From Xylocopa sonorina (lineage: Eukaryota > Arthropoda > Insecta > Hymenoptera > Apidae): a stretch of 64,000 nt of DNA. The stretch's first letter is position 1. Each line of letters begins with the position of its first letter. Under the pieces are notes generated by a model that worked only from the letters and a program-made list of their open reading frames with translations, did no database searches and was not told where the DNA came from. This document shows, piece after piece, positions 40,754-49,104 of the stretch. Position numbers and translations under genes: made by a program. The stretch covers positions 327,858-391,857 of the forward strand of contig NW_027490391.1 of assembly GCF_050948175.1 (NCBI RefSeq), read 5' to 3'.

Positions 40754-40771
40754 TGGTGACAGCGGTGGGAT
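40754..40771 (+). promoter_or_regulatory. Primer binding site, tRNA-Leu-like
   Basis: TGGTGACAGCGGTGGGAT begins with TGG, the complement of the CCA tail. Its complement resembles the 3' end of eukaryotic tRNA-Leu (..ATCCCACCGCTGNCA-CCA). It lies 13 nt after the LTR end, a longer gap than is usual for this group. Identical copies are at 58135-58152 (minus, E2) and 62754-62771 (E3). Confidence 0.7.
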
Positions 40772-40822
40772 AGCCACGCGTTTCCTCCGGAAATTCCGCC
40801 GAAAGGAACCGCGAAACTAGAT

Positions 40823-42082
40823 ATGGCAACCCGGACTCCGACAAAAACGCGCCAGCAGACACAGCGAGCCGCCGCGATGGCCGATTCCGAACGCGAAAAA
40901 CGCACTAGCAGAACGCTTGATTTCCAAGACGCTATCGCCGAGCCTCTTCCTAGTACCGCGCAACAAAATACTTCAGCGAAAAATACGAAAGCGACCGATC
41001 CGAGTAATGCCGCGTTGCTCCAGCAAATAGAAATTTTACGTCGTGAATTAGAATCTATTCGCAGAACGCCTGATTTAACGCGCGACGATACTGTTTCTCT
41101 AGATATTCCTCGGGGAAATCCGCTTTCCGGACATAATTCGAGCTCCGATTTCAATACAAATAGTTCGCAACACGACGAGCTATCGCTTAAGCAGGCCCTC
41201 GAAGCCGTGCCGACATTCGATGGTCAGAACATTCCTATTCTTCAGTTTACCCGAGCGTGTAAACGCGCTTATGAGCTTATCCCTAATGGGTGCGAGCGAA
41301 CTTTCACACGCCTGCTTAAGGGAAAACTCAAGGGTCGTGCCTACGCCGCGCTAGAAGACGAGCCATGTTACACAATACTCGAATTAACGGACGTTCTTCG
41401 CAGCACATTTTGCTCCATAAAATCAGCTCATCATTATCGGGGTGAACTTGCTAATATATTTATGCGCGCGAACGAGCACATTCTAGATTACATCGGTCGA
41501 GTAAAAGATCTTAGAACCGCTATAATTGATTGCGAAAGGCTTGCTCGACGAGACACACCGGAATCGCTCGATGACGTAGACGCGCTCACTCTACAATGTT
41601 TTAAAGACGGTATCATTCCGGAAATTCGAATGCAGATGACGGTAAATTCATTCGGTACATTGCGAGAAACGTTCGCTCGAGCGCGGGAGCTCTATCAAAT
41701 GCATGAACGTGATTGCAACCGACTAGGTAGATCGCGTGTCGCGCGACCAGAATCGCGTGAAAAACCAGCCGAGATTATTTGCCGAAAATGCAATAATATC
41801 GGACATTACGCGACCGAGTGTCGGCTCAGACCGCCATCGCCGTACCGACCGCAGGAATACTTGCGAGCCAGGGACGCGCCCAAATTTTGTCGCTATTGCA
41901 AGACCCCGAGGCACGAAATAGGCGAGTGCCGCAAAAGGCAGTACAACAACGCAGTAAACCAAAATTCGGGAAACGACAATGGCCTCCGCACCCGCCGCGA
42001 GACAGGTGGCGAGGCCGCGCACCAAGTCCGTCCTCTCGCCGCGAACAACTCCAACGCGGAAATCGACGAAACGCCGCGATAA
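40823..42082 (+). CDS. E1 Gag polyprotein
   Basis: A 419-residue structural protein of the retroelement particle. The start is the first ATG after the PBS, with G at -3 and G at +4. Residues about 20-100 are polar with a short helical LLQQIEILRRE stretch. Residues about 120-300 look like a retrotransposon capsid core (VPTFDGQNIPILQF onward). Two CCHC zinc knuckles of the form CX2CX4HX4C follow, at residues 320-333 and 356-369, for RNA binding. Compared with E2, 20 codons between the knuckles are missing; the E2 sequence has CCAGGGACG at both edges, so this is a slippage deletion between direct repeats. The last 35 codons overlap pol, which is reached by -1 frameshifting after residue 384. Confidence 0.92.
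   Translation: MATRTPTKTRQQTQRAAAMADSEREKRTSRTLDFQDAIAEPLPSTAQQNTSAKNTKATDPSNAALLQQIEILRRELESIRRTPDLTRDDTVSLDIPRGNPLSGHNSSSDFNTNSSQHDELSLKQALEAVPTFDGQNIPILQFTRACKRAYELIPNGCERTFTRLLKGKLKGRAYAALEDEPCYTILELTDVLRSTFCSIKSAHHYRGELANIFMRANEHILDYIGRVKDLRTAIIDCERLARRDTPESLDDVDALTLQCFKDGIIPEIRMQMTVNSFGTLRETFARARELYQMHERDCNRLGRSRVARPESREKPAEIICRKCNNIGHYATECRLRPPSPYRPQEYLRARDAPKFCRYCKTPRHEIGECRKRQYNNAVNQNSGNDNGLRTRRETGGEAAHQVRPLAANNSNAEIDETPR
41968..42016 (+). promoter_or_regulatory. -1 ribosomal frameshift signal between gag and pol
   Basis: The heptamer G GGA AAC (41968-41974) is in register with gag (codons GGA AAC) and fits the X XXY YYZ rule used by several retroviruses. After a 6-nt spacer, GGCCTC (41981-41986) pairs with GAGGCC (42011-42016), and CACC pairs with GGTG inside after a 2x2 mismatch. 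Slippage at AAC moves ribosomes straight into the pol frame. In E2 the same site (56878-56872) is preceded 6 nt upstream by a TAA in the pol frame, so frameshifting there must occur at or after this point. The upstream pol frame has only a GTG, not an ATG, at its apparent start. Confidence 0.8.
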
Positions 42083-45000
42083 ACATAACCGGAAAAACTA
42101 GCACGCCAAACGTAATTTTAAAATCCGATCTTCTAATTTCACCAACTCGCTTCATGGTGGACACTGGGGCGGAAATAAATATTATAAAACGTTCGGCTCT
42201 AAAAGCATCCGCGCGAATCGATAAGTCCGAGATCGTAATAATAACAGGGGTAACCGATGGCAAAACCGCAACCCTAGGGACGGTGAATCTTGTCATTTTC
42301 GGTCGCGTCGTTCCTTTTAATGTGGTCGAGGATGATTTTCCCCTTAAACCAAGCGGGATCCTCGGCTCCGGGTTCTGTATGGACGCAGAAATCTCTTTTC
42401 CAAATAAAATAATCAAATGGAATGGTAAGAGAATTCCTTTCGAAGACGATATCGAAGCACTCGAGGAACCGTCACCGGAGTCGAAAATAAAGCCTCTCCT
42501 ATCGCCGAAACGTAAACAAGCGCCGCGCACGGAATCTATTCCCCCTCCGCCGCCGCGCCCGCCGCGTAAATCATCGCCTCCGCTGAAACGCGATGCAACA
42601 ACGAAATCGAAGCTTCGAACGCAAGACAAAGCAGCTTCTCCGAAGTCAGGAGACCGTATCTCCATTCCGCCGAGATCAAATATCGGTATCAAGGTCCGCG
42701 TAGTTAATTCGAATCTCGCGGAAGGTATAATTCCTCGTATCGATCTTGCGCCGGGCATATTTTTCGGAAACGCTCTCGTCAGAGTAATTCGGGGCAAAGC
42801 GGTAACTCGAATAATTAATTCATCCGACCGCGCCGTCGAAATCGCGTTACCAGAGATCATACTCGAGCCCGCGCAAATCATGACTCCCCTCCACGAGGAG
42901 GATAGTCCGTCGCTCTATCCGGTTTTTTCTAAATCTACTAAATCTAACGTATCCGCCGTACCGATCGGCTCATCCCAAAAAGGGAAAACTTCTATTTCTT
43001 TCTCGAGTCAGACACCATACTCGACAATCGAAACTCCTCCTTCGCGTTGCAAAATCGCGAATACTCAGCAAATCTCCTATGCTCAGGCGGTTAAAAATAA
43101 TGTACAACAGGCGCCGTTAAAACCAACATCGAAATCCGCCAACCTTTCGAAATCTCGCTTAGATCGAATTCTTAGTCTCCTCCGTCTCGACCACCTCAAC
43201 GCAGAGGAAAGAGAGCACGTCGTCCGTCTCGTTCAAAGCACGCAGGAGCTTTTTCACATTGAGGGGGATAAATTAGGGCATACGTCAGCAACCACGCACA
43301 AGATTCCAACCGTCGACGACCGCCCCGTCAATGTGAAACAATACCGTTTCCCACCAGCTCATAAGGAGGAGATTCGACGACAAGTCGACAAATTTTTACA
43401 AAATGGTGTCATCTCTCCGTCAAAATCACCATATAATTCGCCATTGTGGGTTGTCCCAAAGAAACCGGACTCCTTGGGCAACAAGCAATGGCGCGTCGTC
43501 ATCGACTACCGCGCACTCAATGAGAAATCTGTCGCCGATGCCTATCCCCTCCCTTGCATTACCGAGATACTTGATCAGCTCGGGAGCGCGAAGTATTTTA
43601 GTACATTCGATCTCGCGAGCGGATTTCACCAGATCCCAATGGAGCCCGCCGATGCTCCCAAAACCGCTTTTTCGACGCCTCACGGGCATTATGAATTTAA
43701 AAGAATGCCATTCGGATTAAAAAATGCGCAAGCGACGTTCCAACGACTTATGGACAATGTCCTGTCCGGTCTCCAGGGGAACGAAATTTTCGTCTATTTG
43801 GACGACATTGTTATCTACGCTAGCTCTCTTCAAGAACATCGACTTAAATTCGATAAATTAACTCAACGGCTCAAAGAAGCTAATTTAGTATTGCAGCCGG
43901 ATAAGTGCGAATTCTTGAGGAGAGAAGTAAGCTATTTGGGTCATATTATCAGTGAGCACGGTGTAAAACCTGACCCTGCGAAAATTAGCGCCGTCAAAAA
44001 TTTTCCGCGCCCGCGCAGCGCGAAACAGATCAAACAATTCCTCGGGCTCGCGGGGTACTACAGGCGGTTCATCGCAAATTTTTCTAATATTGCTAAACCA
44101 CTTACAAATTTGTTAAAAAAAGACGCGCCCTTTGTATGGCGTAACGAGCAAGAGAATTCATTCGTCAAACTCCGAGATTGCCTATGCGAAGCGCCTATCT
44201 TGCAGTACCCCAACTTCAAACAACCATTCGTGATAACGACCGACGCGTCCGCCGAAGCTATTGGTGCTATCTTGAGTCAAGGACCAATAGGCCGCGACTT
44301 GCCAATCGCGTACACGTCGCGACTGTTAAACGCTGCGGAGAAAAACTACTCCACGATCGAGAAGGAGTGTCTGGCGATTGTCTACGCCGTCCATTACTTT
44401 CGTCCATACATATACGGTAATCAATTCAAACTCGTTACCGACCATCGACCGTTAGTGTGGATGAATTCGGTCAAGGACCCGTCAAGTAGACTCGTACGGT
44501 GGAGGCTTAAGTTAGCGGAATTTGACTACGAGATGGTCTATAAAAGTGGAAAAACGAACCTTAATGCGGACGCATTGTCGCGGAATCCCGCTCAAATTTT
44601 TCCGCTCTCGTATTCAGAAAACTCGGAGGACGACATCTTCGATGTGCCTCCGGAAACCCGTAAAAAGTATACCACACTAGCGCCTCCTCCTACTCCGGTA
44701 ACATCAGAACCTGAATTACCGACTCCAGGCACGTCCTTCCGTACCAACACAGCACCACCTCCGCAAGTCGCCAGCGACAGCACCGACTTTTATACTCCTG
44801 CTCCAAATGAATTTTTCCGACGCGAACCTCTATTTAATTTCAGCCGTGACGCATTATCAACGCGACGAGACAATGTAGTTGTCTTCGTCACGCAATCTGG
44901 GCACCCCTATGACACGGGCGCCAAAGATCTAGCGAACGCTGAAAAATTCCTTCCAAACAAAAATCACGTTCTTACCAAAGCCAAAGTCATACAAATCGGA

Positions 45001-46881
45001 AACGAATTCCAAATCCAGCTTCCAATCATCGAACATTCCACCAGATCAATCAATTTCCAGACCGTAATAGAAACATTCAGATCCTTGTGCGACGTTGTAA
45101 ACGAATTACAATTACAAACATTTAGTATCGCACAAACCTATCTAGACTCCGTATCCTGGTCCCGAATCCAGAAAATCCTTCAGGACCTGTTTTATGAAAC
45201 AACTGTCCAGATTACGGTCTGCCAGGGCCTCATTAAAACCCCTTCGGTCGAAGAGCGACTGAAAATAATAAGAGAAAACCACGACTCCCCTGTGGGAGGT
45301 CACAAAGGGGTTAATAAAACTTATTCTCGCATCAGACAACAATACTTTTGGCCAAACATGAAAACACAAATACAAGAATATATTGGCAAATGTAAAAGTT
45401 GTCAGACAGAGAAACTGGTCCGGGTAAAGACCAGACAGCCTCTCACTTTAACCGACACCCCTGGCAGGGCATTCGATAAGATTTCAATGGACGTAATGGG
45501 TCCTCTTCCCGAAACTTCCGACGGTTATACAAGTATCCTCACGATCCAAGATCTCCTCACTAAATACTCAGTCGCAGTTCCTCTCAAAACCACCACCGCA
45601 GTAGACATTGCCGATGCTCTAATAAAAGAATTCATTTGTAAGTTCGGATGCCCGAAAGGCATACTCACGGACCAAGGTTCGAACTTTATAAATAGCTTGA
45701 TTAAAGCCATAGCAATCAAATTCCGTATTAAGCAATACAAGTCCACTGCGTTCCATCCACAGACAAACGGGTCCGTTGAACGATCTCACCACATCCTGGC
45801 CGAATATCTGAAGCATTACATAGAGTCGAGTAACGATTGGGTGAATTGGTTACCGTACGCAATGTTTTCATACAACACCAGTGTGCACGAGGGTACATTA
45901 TACACCCCACACGAACTAGTGTTCGGCAGGATAGCTAGGACGCCGTCAGCCACTCCTTTTCAGGACAGCTCTGATAACGAAACTTATAGCGACTATCTTA
46001 TACAACTTCAGGAGAAAATCTCGAAATCTCAGGATTTGGCTAAAGCCAATCTAGACAATGCGAAACGCCGTTCTAAATATTATTATGACCGAAATCTCAA
46101 TGTCCAAAACTTCGAGGTAGGCCAATGGGTCTATCTTTTAAAAGAGCCGAACAAACATAAGTTCCAGGCACAGTATTCTGGACCGTACCGTATCCTCGAA
46201 ATTTTGGGCAATTGTAATGTTAAGCTGAATGTAAAAGGGCGCCATAAAATTGTTCATACGAACAAAATCAAAATTTGTAAACGAATGCATAGTATGCAGA
46301 GTGTGGATGCTAGTGAAAGAAAAGTGCGAAAAACTGAAAATGAAGTCAGTGAGAGCAGTGACATTCAAACGAACGCTGAAAGTGAAAGCGACGAAAGTGC
46401 CTGCAATCCGAAGGAAGCCCGCAGTCACGGTCCAATCTCCAAACGTTATCGCCAGGATCAACCAGGCGAAAAACCTCAGATTCCGCAGCATCCAGCCGAC
46501 AGGACCAAGAGAAGGATCCAGCATCCCGAAATCTACCCAACAGACAAGAGATCTCGGCATGGCCGAGATTCTTTTTCCAAGGGGGGTGGTGTAACGTCAG
46601 GCGTACCGCCTGCCACCCTCCGGCGTCCACCTCATCATCCCCAGCATCCGTATCCGGAACCCCTGCACACGGGCCACCCGCCGACTCGCCGTCCCTACAG
46701 AAGGAGACAAAGGTACGAGAGGGAAGAGGGATGCAGCATGCCGCGCCCACGCGCGATCTCCACACACGAGGAGGAGGACTTCACCCCGTATTACGAGGGC
46801 GAGGAGCTCTCCGACACATACTGGGTCGAATCCCCAGCGATCACGAAGCCCTATACGTACTTCTCGTACATGTGGGATTAG
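41974..46881 (+). CDS. E1 Pol polyprotein (PR-RT-RNaseH-IN), extending into the 3' LTR
   Basis: Expressed by -1 frameshift from gag; 1635 residues from the slip site. In order: aspartic protease with VDTGAE (DTG at 42160-42168) and a flap-side ILGSGF near 42360; reverse transcriptase with catalytic Asp in FDLASGFHQ (43609) and VYLDDIVIY (43795-43806); RNase H with Asp/Glu residues in TTDAS (44242), EKEC, TDHRPL (44440) and NADALS (44569); integrase with an HX6H..CX2C finger (about 45280-45405), DD35E residues at 45490, 45670 and 45778, and a GPY/F motif (46180-46188). The frame then crosses the polypurine tract and 97 codons of U3, ending at 46881. The usually invariant Pro of GLKNAPATFQ is Gln here (CAA at 43729), while E2 keeps Pro. 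No other break is seen. Confidence 0.93.
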   Translation, partial: RQWPPHPPRDRWRGRAPSPSSRREQLQRGNRRNAAINITGKTSTPNVILKSDLLISPTRFMVDTGAEINIIKRSALKASARIDKSEIVIITGVTDGKTATLGTVNLVIFGRVVPFNVVEDDFPLKPSGILGSGFCMDAEISFPNKIIKWNGKRIPFEDDIEALEEPSPESKIKPLLSPKRKQAPRTESIPPPPPRPPRKSSPPLKRDATTKSKLRTQDKAASPKSGDRISIPPRSNIGIKVRVVNSNLAEGIIPRIDLAPGIFFGNALVRVIRGKAVTRIINSSDRAVEIALPEIILEPAQIMTPLHEEDSPSLYPVFSKSTKSNVSAVPIGSSQKGKTSISFSSQTPYSTIETPPSRCKIANTQQISYAQAVKNNVQQAPLKPTSKSANLSKSRLDRILSLLRLDHLNAEEREHVVRLVQSTQELFHIEGDKLGHTSATTHKIPTVDDRPVNVKQYRFPPAHKEEIRRQVDKFLQNGVISPSKSPYNSPLWVVPKKPDSLGNKQWRVVIDYRALNEKSVADAYPLPCITEILDQLGSAKYFSTFDLASGFHQIPMEPADAPKTAFSTPHGHYEFKRMPFGLKNAQATFQRLMDNVLSGLQGNEIFVYLDDIVIYASSLQEHRLKFDKLTQRLKEANLVLQPDKCEFLRREVSYLGHIISEHGVKPDPAKISAVKNFPRPRSAKQIKQFLGLAGYYRRFIANFSNIAKPLTNLLKKDAPFVWRNEQENSFVKLRDCLCEAPILQYPNFKQPFVITTDASAEAIGAILSQGPIGRDLPIAYTSRLLNAAEKNYSTIEKECLAIVYAVHYFRPYIYGNQFKLVTDHRPLVWMNSVKDPSSRLVRWRLKLAEFDYEMVYKSGKTNLNADALSRNPAQIFPLSYSENSEDDIFDVPPETRKKYTTLAPPPTPVTSEPELPTPGTSFRTNTAPPPQVASDSTDFYTPAPNEFFRREPLFNFSRDALSTRRDNVVVFVTQSGHPYDTGAKDLANAEKFLPNKNHVLTKAKVIQIGNEFQIQLPIIEHSTRSINFQTVIETFRSLCDVVNELQLQTFSIAQTYLDSVSWSRIQKILQDLFYETTVQITVCQGLIKTPSVEERLKIIRENHDSPVGGHKGVNKTYSRIRQQYFWPNMKTQIQEYIGKCKSCQTEKLVRVKTRQPLTLTDTPGRAFDKISMDVMGPLPETSDGYTSILTIQDLLTKYSVAVPLKTTTAVDIADALIKEFICKFGCPKGILTDQGSNFINSLIKAIAIKFRIKQYKSTAFHPQTNGSVERSHHILAEYLKHYIESSNDWVNWLPYAMFSYNTSVHEGTLYTPHELVFGRIARTPSATPFQDSSDNETYSDYLIQLQEKISKSQDLAKANLDNAKRRSKYYYDRNLNVQNFEVGQWVYLLKEPNKHKFQAQYSGPYRILEILGNCNVKLNVKGRHKIVHTNKIKICKRMHSMQSVDASERKVRKTENEVSESSDIQTNAESESDESACNPKEARSHGPISKRYRQDQPGEKPQIPQHPADRTKRRIQHPEIYPTDKRSRHGRDSFSKGGGVTSGVPPATLRRPPHHPQHPYPEPLHTGHPPTRRPYRRRQRYEREEGCSMPRPRAISTHEEEDFTPYYEGEELSDTYWVESPAITKPYTYFSYMWD
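46579..46589 (+). promoter_or_regulatory. E1 polypurine tract
   Basis: AAGGGGGGTGG lies immediately before the 3' LTR, the expected plus-strand primer position. It is translated within pol as part of a Lys-Gly-Gly-Gly run. The E2 counterpart is at 52257-52267 on the minus strand. Confidence 0.85.
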
Positions 46882-48204
46882 AATAAGGACACTACTCACC
46901 TATGTACATACACACCAACACACACCTAGATTTAAGTGAATATATGTATATATTTCATTCATGCACGGCTATGTTCCGTGCACTCGCGCGCACACTCGAC
47001 GCTCGCGGCTCACGCTTAACGCGGGCCGCGCCCCACTCCGAACGGCCGCCCCACCACGGGGGCCGAGCGGCCGCCCTACTCCGACCGTCCGCCCCACCGC
47101 GAGGGCCCAGCGACTCGCGCGCCGCGCGACCCGAGGAGGTCGCGGACGCGAGATCCGAGAGTCAGTTCCAAACTCATCTCCGAACTGGAGAGTTCTCATC
47201 TCATCTCCGAACTGGAGAGTTGCTAACTCATCTCCGAACCGAGGAGTTCTAATCCAGCATCCGAACGATGCACTTCCGATCCGAGCAATAGGCTCATTCG
47301 CAACGAGCAATTAGCTCTAATGCATTCGTCTCTATCCATACTCCCATAGCGGAGTCCATTCGATACTTTATACTATTTCTGATTCTCATTGTAATCGCTA
47401 GTCAGTAACTTAGAATTTAGTCAAGTGTATCTAGTATAGTGAAATCATAGAATATAGTTTATTTTTACCAGATTCAAAGTATCTTTATTCGAGTTCAAAT
47501 ACAATTCCTTAATTCTAATCCACGGGTACGCTCGCGATTATTCTAATTCTATATCTCATCTACGATAGTCTTGAGGCTCGACGACTAGAGCGAACCAGCG
47601 CTTAGTTGCTCCATCCTCACTTCTACCGTGTACAGAATATCTTGCGCCCAGGTCGATCCCGGTAAGCTAGAGCGAACCAACGCTTAGCCGTGCCGTATTC
47701 AACCGAAGTTCAAGTATTCTCGATGAGCCTTGCACCTCCGACAAAGCGTACACGACGCGCGGGGAGGAGAGAGTTCATTCGTCGTCTCGCTCGGGAATAC
47801 GTGGGTGATGCACCAGAATATTCAATTTCCTACGTTCGAGTCCTGGTTCCTGTGAAGGAGGTTTCCTTCGCCGCACGACCCGTACGAGTCGCCAATCGTC
47901 AGGGCCAAACGCCGATACCTGCCAGCCGGAGTCAACCCGCCTGGACGCTTATTCCCGTAGACGTACCTCCGTTCCAGCCGTACGCCGCCGCCATCCCGGT
48001 TGCGGATCCAAGGCGCTCCAGGTACCTGGAAAGAGAAATCAGACAGCGGAATCAAGCCTTCGCAAGGTAAGTTTAGTGTTAGTTACCGTTTTATCGAGTC
48101 CGAAACGCCAACGAACCCGGTCCGGACGCAATTCGCGTTATCTTCGGGAACGGTTACGACTTTGTGCCACCGTTGCGAGCGCAACCGCACCTCGGGACGT
48201 GACA
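46590..48204 (+). repeat. E1 3' LTR (1615 bp)
   Basis: Matches the 5' LTR except for one substitution (A at 46659 in GGAACCC) and one extra G in the GCGGGCCGCG run. The first 292 bp encode the C-terminal tail of Pol. It is followed by the ATAT target duplication and the resumed satellite monomer. Confidence 0.95.
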
Positions 48205-49104
48205 ATATCGCATCTCATTTCTATGTTTCATGGTAAGATATAATATGATTTGCGAAGTATCATGTATTCCTCGTCTACACTTCAAATGAATGTAAATGCG
48301 ACACTTCCTTGCTAGGAAATAGCGATTGCAGATGTCTACGTATCGTAGCAATAGTGTTCATATGATTCTTAAAACGCGATATCGCATCTCGTTTCTATGT
48401 TTCATGGTAAGATATAACATGATTTGCGAAGTGTTATGTATTCCTCGTCTACACTTCAAATGAATGTGATTGCGATACTTCCTCGCTAGGAAATAGCGTT
48501 TGCAGATGTCTACGTATCGTAGCAATAGCTTTCTAATGCTTCTTAAAACGCGATATCGCATCTCATTTCTATGTTTCATGGTAAGATATAATATGATTTG
48601 CGAAGTGTTATGTATTCCTCGTCTACACTTCAAATGAATGTAAATGCGACACTTCCTTGCTAGGAAATAGCGTCTGCAGATGTTTAGGTATCGAAGCAAT
48701 AGAGCTCTAATGCTTCTTAAAACGCGATATCGCATCTCATTTCTATGTTTCATGGTAAGATATAATATGATTTGCGAAGTGTGATGTATTCCTCGTTTAC
48801 ACTTCAAATGAATGTAAATGCGACACTTCCTTGCTAGGAAATAGCGTCTGCAGATGTGTAGGTATCGAAGCAATAGAGTTCTAATGCTTCTTAAAACGCG
48901 ATATCGCATCTCATTTCTATGTTTCATGGTAAGATATAATATGATTTGCGAAGTGTTATGTATTCCTCGCCTACACTTCAAATGAATGTAAATGCGACAC
49001 TTCTTTGCTTGGAAATAGCGTTTGCAAATGTCTACCTATCGTAGCAATAGTGTTCTAATGCTTCTTAAAACGCGATATCGCATCTCATTTCTATGTTTCA
49101 TGGT
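48205..49104. repeat. 174-bp satellite array, block C
   Basis: About five monomers in the block A orientation between E1 and E2. The stretch 48434-49054 matches 37960-38580. Discounting E1 and its 4-bp duplication, this offset is 1392 bp, or eight monomers, so it continues a local 8-monomer higher-order pattern from block B. It ends with TTTCATGGT at the E2 boundary, and the last four bases (TGGT) are one half of a split target duplication. Confidence 0.93.

Larger units (their letters stand above)
39127..48204 (+). mobile_element. E1: complete Ty3/gypsy-type LTR retrotransposon
   Basis: A 9078-bp element with LTRs at 39127-40740 and 46590-48204, a tRNA-Leu-type PBS, gag, a -1 frameshift site, pol in the order PR-RT-RNH-IN, and a polypurine tract. 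No env is present. The target duplication is ATAT (39123-39126 and 48205-48208), and joining the flanks restores a monomer. ATAT is the exact centre of the GCGATATCGC palindrome. The two LTRs differ by only a one-base gap (GCGGCC versus GCGGGCC) and one substitution (GGAGCCC versus GGAACCC) that I could find, so the insertion is very recent. PR-RT-RNH-IN order and the GPY/F motif place it in Ty3/gypsy (Metaviridae). The clade is uncertain: tRNA-Leu priming is known in the mdg3/micropia group, but the RT also looks 412-like. Confidence 0.96.

Noticed and set aside
41882..41888. AAATTTT as the frameshift heptamer
   Set aside because: It is out of register with gag (codons AAA TTT TGT), so it does not satisfy X XXY YYZ, and it lies upstream of the E2 pol-frame stop.
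41826..42881. Minus-strand 351-codon frame opposite gag-pol
   Set aside because: It lies antisense to the protease region and is repeated in E2 only because the elements are nearly identical; its composition mirrors the pol codons.
46193..46589. A possible env gene after integrase
   Set aside because: Only about 400 bp separate the GPY/F motif from the 3' LTR, all in the pol frame, with no signal peptide or membrane segment.
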